Below are positions 43,952 through 53,244 of a stretch of DNA of 64,000 nucleotides, piece by piece. The notes under the pieces are model-generated. The model ran no database searches and was not told the origin of the DNA. It saw only the letters and a program-made list of their open reading frames with translations. This DNA is from DASZFV01 sp036494575 (GTDB lineage: Bacteria > Myxococcota_A > Polyangia > Fen-1088). Within the stretch, counting starts at the first letter, position 1, and every line of letters starts with the position of its first letter. The DNA is taken from assembly GCA_036494575.1 (NCBI GenBank), contig DASXOE010000090.1:1-64000 (forward strand), read 5' to 3'. Made by a program: the position numbers and the translations under genes.

Positions 43952-45271
43952 ATGTCCCAGGTTCCTGCCGGCGCCGTCCCGGCCCCTCACGATCCTTATG
44001 CGCCGCTGCGCTTGCCCAACTTTCGTTGGTTCGTGACGAGCATCCTCGCGATGGCGCTGGGCGCGCAGATTCAAGGGGTCGTCGTCGCCTGGCAAATGTA
44101 CGCGCTCACGCGCGATCCCCTCGCGCTCGGCATGGTGGGCCTCGCCGAGGCGCTGCCGTTCATCGGGCTGGCGTTGCCCGCCGGCCACATCGCCGACGTG
44201 CGCGATCGACGGCGCGTGGCGCTCACGGCGCTCGTCGTGTTGTTCGGCTGCGCGCTCACGCTCGCCGTGCTGAGCGCGCTCGCAGGACGCGCGCCCGCGG
44301 GCGCGGCCGGCGTGCGGTTCGGCGTCTACGCCGTCATCGTCGTGTGCGGTGTGGCGCGCAGCTTCCTCCTGCCGTCGCGCAACGCGCTCGCCGCCGAGGT
44401 CGTGCCCCGCGCCCTCTTCGCGAGCTCGGTGGCCTGGCGCACGGGAATCTGGCAGGTAGCGGCCGTCACGGGGCCCGCCGTGGGCGGCATCCTCTACGAA
44501 TCCGTGGGGCCGACCGCCTCGTACGTCGTCGCCGCCGCCTTCATGGCGACGGCCTTCGTCGCCGTCGCGCGCGTGGGCGTCGTCGTGCCGCGCGCGCGCG
44601 CGGCCGCGGCGGACCTGTTCGCGAGCGTCCGCGAGGGCGTGGCGTTCTTGCTCGAGCGCCGCTTGTTCCTGGGCGCCATGGTCCTCGACCTGCTCGCCGT
44701 TCTGTTCGGGGGCGCCGTGGCGCTGCTGCCGATCTTCGCCGAACAGATCCTCCACAGCGGCCCCCGCGGCCTCGGCCTCCTGCGCGCCGCGCCCGCGATC
44801 GGCGCCGTCCTCATGTCGGGCGTGCTCGCGCTGAGGCCGCCGCACCGCCGCGCCGGCCCGACGTTTTTAGGCGCCGTGGTCGTCTTCGGCGTCACGATCG
44901 TGGGCTTCGCGCTCTCGCGCTCGCTGGTCCTCTCGGTGGCGCTGCTCGCGCTCGGCGGCGCCGCCGACATGCTCAGCATCAACTTCCGCAGCACGATGGT
45001 GCAGGTGCTCGTGCCGCCGTCGATGCTGGGGCGCGTCTCGTCCGTCAACCAGATCTTCATCGGCTCGTCGAACGAGATCGGCGCCTTCGAGTCGGGCGTC
45101 GCGGCTCGCCTCCTCGGCACCGTCCCCTCCGTCATCGTGGGCGGCGCCATCACGATCGGCGTCGCGCTGGCCGTCGCCTGGCGCGTACCGGAGCTGCGCC
45201 GCCTCGATTCGATCGAGGGCGCCGGCGAGGGCGCCGGCTCTACTCGAGTCCCCGCGCGCGGACGGTCTTGA
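43952..45271 (+). CDS. MFS exporter, EntS/MFS_3-like
   Basis: 439 residues with about 12 membrane helices. N-terminal DPYAPLRLPNFRWFVTSILAMALG and the loop HIADVRDRRRVAL (MFS motif A) are typical. The pattern PSMLGRVSSVNQIFIGSSNEIGAF in the second half matches the MFS_3/EntS group of proton-driven exporters (siderophore or drug efflux). No siderophore genes are nearby, so the substrate is open. Its last 32 bp overlap the convergent aldehyde-dehydrogenase gene. Confidence 0.85.
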   Translation: MSQVPAGAVPAPHDPYAPLRLPNFRWFVTSILAMALGAQIQGVVVAWQMYALTRDPLALGMVGLAEALPFIGLALPAGHIADVRDRRRVALTALVVLFGCALTLAVLSALAGRAPAGAAGVRFGVYAVIVVCGVARSFLLPSRNALAAEVVPRALFASSVAWRTGIWQVAAVTGPAVGGILYESVGPTASYVVAAAFMATAFVAVARVGVVVPRARAAAADLFASVREGVAFLLERRLFLGAMVLDLLAVLFGGAVALLPIFAEQILHSGPRGLGLLRAAPAIGAVLMSGVLALRPPHRRAGPTFLGAVVVFGVTIVGFALSRSLVLSVALLALGGAADMLSINFRSTMVQVLVPPSMLGRVSSVNQIFIGSSNEIGAFESGVAARLLGTVPSVIVGGAITIGVALAVAWRVPELRRLDSIEGAGEGAGSTRVPARGRS

Positions 45272-46640
45272 CATTGACGAACTCGCGCAGGCCCCAGGGG
45301 CCGAGCTCGCGGCCATAGCCGGAGGCCTTGACGCCGCCGAACGGGAACCGCGGGTCGGATGCGACCATGTCATTGACGAACACCGTGCCCACCTCGAGGT
45401 CGCGCGCGAAGCGCTCGGCCAGCGCCGCGTCGCGCGTCCACACGCTCGCACCCAGGCCGAACGGCGTCGCGTTCGCGAGCGCGAGCGCCTCGCCAGCGTC
45501 GCGCGCGCGGAGCAGCGTCGCGACGGGCCCGAAGAGCTCCTCGGCGAACGCCGGCGCCGAACGTGGGACGTCGGCGAGCACCGTCGGCGGATAGAAGTTG
45601 CCGGTGCGCTCGAGGCGGTGTCCGCCCAGAAGCACCTTCGCGCCGGCCTCGACGGACCGCTTCACCTGGTCGGCCAGCGTCGCGAGGATGGCGGCCGTCG
45701 CGAGCGGACCGACGTCCGTCGTGGGATCGAGCGGATCTCCCACGCGGAGGCGCTTCATGGCGGCCACGAACCCCGCCGCGAAGGCGTCGTACGCGCTCGC
45801 GACGACGATGAAGCGCTTGGCGGCGATGCACGATTGGCCGTTGTTGACGATGCGCGCCTTGACGGCCGTCGCGATGGCGCGCTCGAGGTCGGCGTCCGCG
45901 AGCACGATGAAGGGATCGCTGCCGCCCAGCTCGAGCACGGCCTTCTTGAGGTGCTCGCCCGCGGCGGCCGCGACGCGCCTCCCGGCGGTCTCGCTGCCCG
46001 TGACCGTGACGGCGGCGACGCGGAGATCGGCGATGATCTCCGGCACCTCCTCGGCGCCGACGAGCAGCGTCTGGAACACACCCGGGGGCGCCCCCGCGCG
46101 GCGGAAGACGTCTTCGATGGCGAGCGCGCAGCGCGGGACGCTCGAGGCGTGCTTGAGGAGCGCGACGTTGCCGGCGACGAGCGTCGGCGCCGCGAACCGA
46201 ATGACCTGCCAGAAGGGGAAGTTCCACGGCATGACGGCCAGAACGGCGCCGAGCGGCTCGAATCGGACCTCGCCGCGCCCCGCCGCCTGGCCGCTCCCGC
46301 GCGTCTCCCCGGCCGTCTCGACGACCTCGGTCCGCAGGAGCTCTTCGGCGCGGCTGGCGTAGTACCGGCACGCGCCGGCGCATTTTTCCACCTCCTGGCG
46401 CGCGGCCTCGAACAGCTTCCCCATCTCCTCGGTGGCGAGGCGGCCCAGGCTCTCGGCCTCCTTGGCGAGGATCTCTCCGGCGTGCCCGACGACGGCGGCG
46501 CGGGCCGCCACGGGCAGCCGGCTCCACGCCGCGAACGCGGCGTGCGACCGGGCAAGCGCCTCCTCGAGCTCGCCCTCCGTGAGCGCCTCGAACGACGGGC
46601 CGCGGACGCCGGTGGTCGGATTTACGCTCTCGATCGCCAC
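45240..46640 (-). CDS. NAD(P)-dependent aldehyde dehydrogenase, succinate-semialdehyde type
   Basis: 466 residues. The active site is complete: PWNFPFW with Asn140, ELGGSDPF with general base Glu237, NNGQSCIAAKRF with catalytic Cys271, EELFGPVATL and FGGVKASGYGRELG. The NGQSCIAAKRF motif is typical of the shorter succinate-semialdehyde dehydrogenase (Sad/GabD) group, which oxidises succinate semialdehyde to succinate. It is divergent from the aldo/keto reductase gene; both could act on aldehydes. Confidence 0.88.
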   Translation of the reverse strand: MAIESVNPTTGVRGPSFEALTEGELEEALARSHAAFAAWSRLPVAARAAVVGHAGEILAKEAESLGRLATEEMGKLFEAARQEVEKCAGACRYYASRAEELLRTEVVETAGETRGSGQAAGRGEVRFEPLGAVLAVMPWNFPFWQVIRFAAPTLVAGNVALLKHASSVPRCALAIEDVFRRAGAPPGVFQTLLVGAEEVPEIIADLRVAAVTVTGSETAGRRVAAAAGEHLKKAVLELGGSDPFIVLADADLERAIATAVKARIVNNGQSCIAAKRFIVVASAYDAFAAGFVAAMKRLRVGDPLDPTTDVGPLATAAILATLADQVKRSVEAGAKVLLGGHRLERTGNFYPPTVLADVPRSAPAFAEELFGPVATLLRARDAGEALALANATPFGLGASVWTRDAALAERFARDLEVGTVFVNDMVASDPRFPFGGVKASGYGRELGPWGLREFVNVKTVRARGLE

Positions 46641-46690
46641 GCCTAAAATGTAGTCGCCGGGCCATTGCGGCGAAAGGGCCCATCGTTGTT

Positions 46691-47569
46691 ATGTTTGCGC
46701 CCATGACGACCGCCAAAGAACCGCTCCGCCGCCGCTTCGGACCCTTGCCCGACCTCGTGCCGGTCGTCGGGCAAGGAACGTGGCTCATGGGCGACGCGCG
46801 CGATCGCGGCGCCGAGGTCGCGGCGCTGCGCGCCGGCATCGCCGCCGGCGCCACGCACATCGACACCGCCGAGCTCTACGGCAACGCCGAGGATCTGGTG
46901 GGCGAGGCCATCAAGGGGCTGCGCCGCGAGGACCTCTTCATCGTCAGCAAGGTCCTGCCGAGCAACGCCAGCCACAAGGGAACGATCCGCGCCTGTGAGA
47001 CTGCGCTGCGGCGCATCGGCACGAGCTACCTCGATGTCTACTTGCTGCACTGGCGTGGAAGCCATCCGCTCGAGGAGACCCTGGGCGCCCTCGAGGCGCT
47101 CGTCGATCAAGGCAAGATCCGCGCGCTAGGCGTCTCGAACTTCAACGTCGCCGATCTCGAGGAGGCCGGCGCGGCGCTCACGAAACACCGCATCGCCTGC
47201 AATCAGGTCCTCTATCACCTCGAGGAGCGGCACATCGATGGGGGCCTCGTCCAGTACTGTGCGGAGCGCGACATCGCCGTCGTGGGCTACAGCCCGTTCG
47301 GTCACTCGCGCTTCCCCGGCGCGGGCGGCCGAGGCGGGAAGGTCCTCACCGCCGTGGCGGCGCGGCGCGGCGCCACACCACGCCAGGTGGCGCTGGCCTT
47401 CCTCGCGCGCGAGCCGCCGCGCTTCGCGATCCCGAAGGCTTCCAGCGTCGCCCACGCCCAGGAGAACGCCGGCGCGCTGACACTCGTCCTCGACGCGCGC
47501 GACATCGCGGAGCTGGACGCCGCGTTTCCCGAGCGGGCCGGCGCCGACGACGAGCTGCCGATGCTCTAG
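46691..47569 (+). CDS. aldo/keto reductase
   Basis: 292 residues from the ATG at 46691; an ATG at 46703 is an alternative. The AKR tetrad is visible as Asp58 and Tyr63 (HIDTAELYGNAE), Lys87 (VSKV) and His120 (LLHWRG). Later motifs ALGVSNF and RFAIPKASS bind NADP. Expected activity is NADPH-dependent reduction of aldehydes or ketones in the cytosol; the natural substrate is not known. Confidence 0.9.
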   Translation: MFAPMTTAKEPLRRRFGPLPDLVPVVGQGTWLMGDARDRGAEVAALRAGIAAGATHIDTAELYGNAEDLVGEAIKGLRREDLFIVSKVLPSNASHKGTIRACETALRRIGTSYLDVYLLHWRGSHPLEETLGALEALVDQGKIRALGVSNFNVADLEEAGAALTKHRIACNQVLYHLEERHIDGGLVQYCAERDIAVVGYSPFGHSRFPGAGGRGGKVLTAVAARRGATPRQVALAFLAREPPRFAIPKASSVAHAQENAGALTLVLDARDIAELDAAFPERAGADDELPML

Positions 47570-47592
47570 AAGGGATCGTCCTCGGACAGGCG

Positions 47593-48786
47593 CTAGAAGA
47601 GATCGAGGAACATCGCTGCCCAGAGCATGCCTTCGTCGCAGTAATAGAGGAAGGCGCGGCCGCGGTAGGGTTTGCCGTCGGTGCGGTAGACCTCGAGAAA
47701 GTTCCGATCCCGCTCGATGATCGCCGCGACGTTGGTGCGATGCCACTCCATGAGCGGGGCATCGACGGCGCCGAGCACGCGCAGGAACGCCATCCCGAGC
47801 TGCATCCAACTCGTGTCGCCCTGGTAGTTGGGCGTCGCCAAGCGTGGCACGGGAAGCTCCGCGTCGGGGAGCCGCGTGGGGAAATAGCGCAAGGGCAGGG
47901 GCCGCGTGAAACCGCGCTCGTCGAGCGTGGCGAGCGCCCGCCGTTGCAGTTGCTTGTCGGTGACGACGTCGAAGTAGAACGGCCAGACATTGGCGTCGCC
48001 CGACGGGATGTCGCGGCACAGCGAATCGCGGAAGTGGTCGCCCATCCAATGGTGCTGCCACATCGCGCCCACGACGTCGTGGCCGGCGAACGGGTTCGGC
48101 AGGTGCAGGTCGTCGAGCAGGCGCGCCAGGAGGCCGATCATCGTGTTCGCGAAGACCGTCGAGCGGCCCGTCATGCAGTCGCGGGGACCGGAGAAATAAC
48201 CGTCCGGGCGCGCCATGCCCAGCGCCGGATCGAAGACGACCTCGTAGAAGCGCTGAACCTCGCGCGTGAGCAGCTCGCGGTGGCGCTCGACGAGGTGCTC
48301 GGCGCCCGCGGCGCGCAGACCCCACAAGAGGAGGGGCAGCGAGTCGCAGGCATAGGCGTACACGTCGCGGGCGTAACGCCGGTTGAAGATCGTCGTCGTG
48401 ATTCGCCCAGCGCGCTCGAAGCGCTCGAGGCCCCACTCCCAGGAACGCACGACGCGGTCGCGGTGGCTGAGGCGACACAGCGCGGGTGTGCACATCGCGA
48501 GGTCCCGCGTCCAAAACTGCTTGAAGTGGCCCGCCGAGCCTGCGAAGAACTCACCCGTCCAGCAGTCCTCGATGACGGCCGCGCAGATGTCGGGCGCGCG
48601 GCCGGCGTACCGCTTCCAGCCGAAGAGGCGGCGCCAGGCCGACCTCACGCCTACATTGAGGCCCGCGCCCAGGAGCACGAGATCGAAGGGCAGGGGCGCT
48701 GACGCGCTCGGGTCGGCAGGCGGCAGGTGCAGGCGCCGACCCGGCACCGGGGCCGCTGCGTCGAGCTGCAAATGGGGCGCCGTCAT
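47593..48786 (-). CDS. six-hairpin glycosidase-like protein
   Basis: 397 residues. The sequence has the look of an (alpha/alpha)6-toroid glycosidase: GHFKQFWTRDLAMCTPAL near the start (an RDL motif like that of debranching enzymes), YACDSLPLLLWGL, ARPDGYFSGPRDCMTG, GDANVWPFYFDVV and YCDEGMLWAAM at the very end. The WTRD and PSGDANVWP segments could hold the acid pair. It is divergent from the PHP-glycosyltransferase gene and may act in the same polysaccharide or glycan path. Exact family not recognised. Confidence 0.72.
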   Translation of the reverse strand: MTAPHLQLDAAAPVPGRRLHLPPADPSASAPLPFDLVLLGAGLNVGVRSAWRRLFGWKRYAGRAPDICAAVIEDCWTGEFFAGSAGHFKQFWTRDLAMCTPALCRLSHRDRVVRSWEWGLERFERAGRITTTIFNRRYARDVYAYACDSLPLLLWGLRAAGAEHLVERHRELLTREVQRFYEVVFDPALGMARPDGYFSGPRDCMTGRSTVFANTMIGLLARLLDDLHLPNPFAGHDVVGAMWQHHWMGDHFRDSLCRDIPSGDANVWPFYFDVVTDKQLQRRALATLDERGFTRPLPLRYFPTRLPDAELPVPRLATPNYQGDTSWMQLGMAFLRVLGAVDAPLMEWHRTNVAAIIERDRNFLEVYRTDGKPYRGRAFLYYCDEGMLWAAMFLDLF

Positions 48787-48862
48787 GTCTTTCTCATCGT
48801 CATCGCGAGGTCACTTCTGAACATATGATGCCCGCGCGCGTCCAAGGAAGTACGGCCTGAGC

Positions 48863-48890
48863 TTTACATGGCTTGTTTTACCGGTAGAGT
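48863..48890 (+). promoter_or_regulatory. promoter-like element before the PHP-glycosyltransferase gene
   Basis: TTTACA at 48863-48868 and TAGAGT at 48885-48890 are 16 bp apart, 33 bp before the ATG at 48924. The region is locally AT-richer. The divergent glycosidase-like gene must be served by the other strand of the same 137-bp gap. Confidence 0.4.
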
Positions 48891-48923
48891 GCTTGGCGTT
48901 TTCGGCCGCCGGCGAAAGCCCCC

Positions 48924-51326
48924 ATGAACGCGACGCGCTGCGACCTCCATTTACACTCTGCCGCGTCGATCGGCAACGACGAGTGGTATACGCGATTCTT
49001 CGGATGTCCGGAGAGCTACGCCGAGCCCGTCGAGCAGTATGAGCTGTGCAAGACGCGCGGCATGTCGCTCGTCACGTTGACGGACCACGACACCATCGCG
49101 GGCGGGCTCAAGCTCCTCGATCGCCCCGACTTCTTTCTCTCCGAGGAGGTCACCGCCACTTTTCCCGAGAACGGCTGCATCATGCATGTGCTGGCGTGGA
49201 ACATCACGCCGGCGCAGCACGATGAGATCCAGGCGCGCCGGCGCGATATCTATCGCCTGTGCGAGTACCTGAACAGCGCCGGGATCGCGAACGGCCTCGC
49301 CCACCCGCTGCTGAGCCCGAACTGGAAGCTGGACGCCGACATCGTCGAGAAGGTCTTGCTGCTCTTTCCGGCGCTCGAGGGCGTCAACGGGATGACGGAT
49401 CGGCGCATCGAGCCCGACCTTTCGGTCATCCTCGAGCGCCTCACGCCCGGCGTGATCGCTGCGCTGGCCGCGAAGCACGGCCTGCCGGCCTTCGGGAAGA
49501 CGCCCCACAAGAAGGCGCTCACGGCGGGCTCGGACGACCACGTGCGCCGGCGCAGCGGCACGGTCTACACCGAGATCGACGGCGTCGGTCTGGCCCCGAC
49601 GGCCTTCGTGGCGCGATGCATGGCGGGCGAGGGGAGGCTCGTTGGTCGCCAGGCCCACATCGACACCATGGCGATGTCCGTAAAGCACACCACCTACCAT
49701 CACCTCAAGCAGCGGCAGGACGAGAACGGCTACCGCAACCCGTTCGTCGACATGATCGACCTCATTGCGGGCCGGGATCCCGAGACGGCCACCGCCAAGG
49801 CCGGCAACTCGGGCTCGACCGACGGTGGCACGGCGAGCGGCTTCGTGGCGACTCTCTGCGCTGGCGCCGCGCGCGCCGCCGTCCCGCCAGGCAAGCCCTA
49901 CGATCTGCTCGAGGTTCCCGCCGAGCTGACCGAGGCGGACGACGCCCGGGTCATCCGCGCCGTGGGGCGCCTCGCCGACAAGGTGCTCGAGGGCGCGCTG
50001 GGCGATCTCCTCGCGGGCGCGCAGGACTTCGACCTCTACCGGATCTTCGGGGCGCTGCGTGACATGGCGGGCGGCCTCGTGACGGCGGCGCCGATGTTCT
50101 TCGCGGCTGATCACTTCGGCAAGCAGGAGCAAGCCGTGCGGCGCCTGTGGAAGCAATGGACGGCGTTCGAGCTGCCTCCGCGGCCGGAACGTCTGGGCGT
50201 CTTCACCGATTCCCTCGCGCAAGTCGACGGCGTATCGACCTGGTGCAAGCGCTTCCTCGGGCGGGCGCGCGCCGAGGGACGCGACGTCGTCGTGCCCTAC
50301 TGTGGCGACCTTCCCGCGCACGTCGAGGATCGGGCGGGCTTCGAGGCCGTCCCCTCGGTGACCTCGTTCACGCTGCCCATCTACTCGGGCATCAAGTTTC
50401 ATGTGCCCTCGCTCGTCGAGACGCTTCAGTGGACCTGGCGCGCGGGCGTCTCGCACGTCGAGCTCGCGACGCCGGGCCCCATGGGCCTCGTGGGGCTGCT
50501 CGTCGCCAAGGTTCTGCGTCTGCCCGTGACCGCGAGCTATCACACCGAGGTGCCGGCGCTCATCCAGCCCCTCGGCGGCAACCTCATGATGGAGAGGGCG
50601 GCGCGTCGCTACCTCGCCTGGTTCTATGGGCGCGTCGACCGCGTCTTCGCCTTCTCGGCCGGATCGCGCGACGCGCTCGTCGACATTGGCGTCGCCGCCG
50701 AGAAGGTAGAGGTCATGCCGGTCGCCGTCGATCCGGATGACTTCTCGCCCGCGCATCGTTCGCCCAGAGTCTTCGAGGTGCTCGATCTCGACGTCGGCGA
50801 CCGCCCCGTCATCTTGAGCGTCGGGCGCGTCTCCGAGGAGAAGAACCTGCCCGTCATGATCGACGCCGTCGAGCGGCTCCAGGACCGCCGTCCGGCGCCC
50901 GTCCTCGTGCTCGTGGGCGACGGGCCCGAGCGGTCTTGCCTCGAGCAGCGCTGCCGCGGCAAGTCCTTCGTGCGCTTCGCGGGGCTGCAGGCGGGCGAGA
51001 TCCTCAAGCAGATCTATGCCTCGGCGCGTGTGTTCATCTTCGCGAGCCGCGTCGACACCCTGGGGCTCGTCAACATGGAGGCCATGGCGAGCGGCCTGCC
51101 CGTGCTGGTCCCCGACGACGCCTGCATCGCCGAGTTCGTGACGCACGGTCTGTCGGCCGAGTGCTACCCGTTCGGCGCCGCCGGCCTCGCCACGGCCATC
51201 GCCGGCGTGCTCGACGACCCGTCTCGGGCCGCTCGCCTCGGCGCGGGTGGCCGCCAGGCGATGATCGAACGCTGGAACGAGGCGTCGTTCTCGCGCATCT
51301 GGAAGTCGCTCACGCAGCAGACGTGA
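48924..51326 (+). CDS. PHP phosphoesterase-GT4 glycosyltransferase fusion
   Basis: 800 residues. Residues 5-260 form a PHP domain: DLHLHS at 7-12 and TDHDT at 53-57, with LAHPLL and AGSDDHVRR later, giving the usual metal-binding histidines. A linker of about 120 residues leads to a GT-B fold: SYHTEVPAL in the first half, then ILSVGRVSEEKN (about 631) and SRVDTLGLVNMEAMASGLPVL, the GT4 donor-site motif in which the first Glu of E-x7-E is Asp, as in MgtA/SQD2-type enzymes. The protein likely adds a sugar to a membrane lipid or glycan and hydrolyses a phosphoester in the same path. The stop overlaps the next start (GTGA). Confidence 0.82.
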   Translation: MNATRCDLHLHSAASIGNDEWYTRFFGCPESYAEPVEQYELCKTRGMSLVTLTDHDTIAGGLKLLDRPDFFLSEEVTATFPENGCIMHVLAWNITPAQHDEIQARRRDIYRLCEYLNSAGIANGLAHPLLSPNWKLDADIVEKVLLLFPALEGVNGMTDRRIEPDLSVILERLTPGVIAALAAKHGLPAFGKTPHKKALTAGSDDHVRRRSGTVYTEIDGVGLAPTAFVARCMAGEGRLVGRQAHIDTMAMSVKHTTYHHLKQRQDENGYRNPFVDMIDLIAGRDPETATAKAGNSGSTDGGTASGFVATLCAGAARAAVPPGKPYDLLEVPAELTEADDARVIRAVGRLADKVLEGALGDLLAGAQDFDLYRIFGALRDMAGGLVTAAPMFFAADHFGKQEQAVRRLWKQWTAFELPPRPERLGVFTDSLAQVDGVSTWCKRFLGRARAEGRDVVVPYCGDLPAHVEDRAGFEAVPSVTSFTLPIYSGIKFHVPSLVETLQWTWRAGVSHVELATPGPMGLVGLLVAKVLRLPVTASYHTEVPALIQPLGGNLMMERAARRYLAWFYGRVDRVFAFSAGSRDALVDIGVAAEKVEVMPVAVDPDDFSPAHRSPRVFEVLDLDVGDRPVILSVGRVSEEKNLPVMIDAVERLQDRRPAPVLVLVGDGPERSCLEQRCRGKSFVRFAGLQAGEILKQIYASARVFIFASRVDTLGLVNMEAMASGLPVLVPDDACIAEFVTHGLSAECYPFGAAGLATAIAGVLDDPSRAARLGAGGRQAMIERWNEASFSRIWKSLTQQT

Positions 51327-52093
51327 ACGCGGCGGCGGGCTCGCCGCTGGCGGCCGTCCCGGGGCGTCCCGCGCTGCTCGTGTCCCTGCACGACGTCTCG
51401 CCGCGCACGCTCGCCGACTGCGAGCGTGCGCTCACGCTCCTGCGCGGCGCGAACCTGCCGCCGGCGGCGCTCACCGTGCTCGCGATCCCGCGTCACGAAG
51501 GCGGCGTCGCGCTCGACGAGGACCGGGCGACCGTGCGCTTCCTGCGCGACCTCGCCGACGCGGGCGCGACGCTCGTCATGCACGGCCTCACGCACCGCAT
51601 GCCGGGGCGGGCCTGGACGCCTCTCGGCTTCGCCCGCGGACATATTTTCGCGCGCGGTCAGGGCGAGCTTTTGCGCGCGACGGCCACCGAGGCGGCGCGG
51701 GCGCTCGACGAGGGGGCCGCCATCTTGCGCCGCGCCGGCCTCGAGGCGGCGACGCGCGGCTTCGTGCCGCCAGCGTGGCTGCTCTCGGCGGCGGCGCGCG
51801 AGGTCGTCGCGGCCGCGGGCTTCGCCTTCTATGAAACCTTCGCCGGTATCGTTCACGCCGGTCGCGTGCGCGCGCCTCGCGTCATCGGCTGGGGCTCGCT
51901 CAACGCCGTCGAGACGAGGGCGACGGCCTTGTACGCCGAACTGCAGTCGCGCCTGCCCGCCAGCGACACGCGCCTCGCCGTTCACCCCGCTGACATGCGC
52001 CGCCCCTCGCAGCCGCGCGCCGTGGCGCGGGCGCTCGCGCGTCTCGCGGCGCGTACGCGCCCGCTCTCTTACGCGGCCTACCTCGGCGCCTGA
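51323..52093 (+). CDS. DUF2334-type polysaccharide deacetylase-like protein
   Basis: 256 residues from a GTG at 51323 that overlaps the glycosyltransferase stop. The N-terminal LLVSLHDVSPRTL has the HD pair of NodB/DUF2334 folds; VMHGLTHRM supplies a second HxxxH and FVPPAWLLS and RLAVHPADM fit the C-terminal part. Such proteins deacetylate N-acetylated sugars with a metal ion, though DUF2334 members are poorly characterised. Coupling to the PHP-GT4 gene suggests action on the same glycan or glycolipid. Confidence 0.8.
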   Translation: MNAAAGSPLAAVPGRPALLVSLHDVSPRTLADCERALTLLRGANLPPAALTVLAIPRHEGGVALDEDRATVRFLRDLADAGATLVMHGLTHRMPGRAWTPLGFARGHIFARGQGELLRATATEAARALDEGAAILRRAGLEAATRGFVPPAWLLSAAAREVVAAAGFAFYETFAGIVHAGRVRAPRVIGWGSLNAVETRATALYAELQSRLPASDTRLAVHPADMRRPSQPRAVARALARLAARTRPLSYAAYLGA

Positions 52094-52122
52094 CGCTCTC
52101 GGGCGGGGCTGCGTGCCACGCG

Positions 52123-53100
52123 TCAGCGGCAGTCGGGGGCGCTCGGGAGGCGGCAGATCTTGTTCTGGCACGTCGCGGGCGGCACGCAGACCGCGTTGCC
52201 GCCGCACGTCTCGCCGTCCTGGGCCGGGTTGGCGCACACGCCGCCGGTGAGAAAGCTCGAGCAGGGGGCGACGAAGCCCACGCAGAGCGTCTTCGAGGCG
52301 AGGCTGCAGGCCTCGCCTCCCTTCGCGACCTTGATCGGGTCGCAGACGTGGGTGAGCGGGTTGCAGATGACGCCCTTGGCCAGATCGCACGCTTGGTCGG
52401 AGTCGGTGCACGCGCCGCCCGCGCCGAGCTTGGCCGCGCACTTCGCGCTGCCGTTCATCGTGGGGCAGTAAAGATCGCTGCGGCAGGGCTGGTTCGGTAG
52501 GTTGCAGTCGCCGCCGGGACCCGCCGGCGCGACACACTTCTTGCTCGCGCAGACGAGCCCGCTCACACAGCCGCCGTCCACCGCGCAATCGCCGCCGGCG
52601 GCTTGGCGCGGGCTGCAGACGCCGCAAGCGTCGGTCTTGTTGCAAAACGTGCTCGCGCACTGGAGGTCGGAGCCGCACGCCATCCCGTTGACGACGGTGC
52701 CGGGCTTGGCCGTACAGACGCTCGGGAAGGTCCCGGCCAGCAGATCGTCGCAGGTCGCGCCGCTGAGCGCCGCGGCGCAGCTCGCGAGATCGTTTGCCGT
52801 ACGCGCGATGCCTTCAACGCTCTGGTCCGTCGTGCACGACAGGACGGCGCGCGAGACGCACGTGCTCTTGTCGCCATAGAGCACCTGGACGGCGACGGGC
52901 GCGCAGGCGTCGAGACTGTTGCACAGCGCAGTTGCGACGTTGGTGCAGCCGTCGGCCGTCGTGAGCGGCGGCCCCGCCTCCGCGGGCGCGTCGTTGCCGG
53001 CGTCCGGCGACGCCGCGGTCACGCCGCCGCACCCGAGCGCCGCCGCCCCGATCCCGACGAGCCCAACCACGCGGTACGTCCAGCCCTGGGAATGAGACAT
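52123..53100 (-). CDS. Cys-rich lipoprotein, hypothetical
   Basis: 325 residues with AAAGGAT just before the ATG. The signal peptide ends at AALGC (lipobox). The mature part has more than 30 cysteines, mostly as short loops (CAPVAVQVL, CNKTDACGVC, CNLPNQPCRSD, CDLAKGVICN), a Dickkopf-like pattern often seen in myxobacterial surface proteins. It converges with the DUF2334 gene. No function is assigned. Confidence 0.78.
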   Translation of the reverse strand: MSHSQGWTYRVVGLVGIGAAALGCGGVTAASPDAGNDAPAEAGPPLTTADGCTNVATALCNSLDACAPVAVQVLYGDKSTCVSRAVLSCTTDQSVEGIARTANDLASCAAALSGATCDDLLAGTFPSVCTAKPGTVVNGMACGSDLQCASTFCNKTDACGVCSPRQAAGGDCAVDGGCVSGLVCASKKCVAPAGPGGDCNLPNQPCRSDLYCPTMNGSAKCAAKLGAGGACTDSDQACDLAKGVICNPLTHVCDPIKVAKGGEACSLASKTLCVGFVAPCSSFLTGGVCANPAQDGETCGGNAVCVPPATCQNKICRLPSAPDCR

Positions 53101-53244
53101 GAGATCCTTTCGCGGCGATAGACACGGCTAGCGTACTCCGCTCGCAAGCCCACCGTATGTGGGCGCACTCACGCCGTCAAAATCTGGCGTACGGCCTCCG
53201 ACATCGCCTGACATCTGACATTTGCGCCGCCGCGGGCGCGCCGT

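Noticed and set aside
48951..51146. Long open frame antisense to the PHP-GT4 gene
   Set aside because: No recognisable domain; the plus strand carries all PHP and GT4 motifs.
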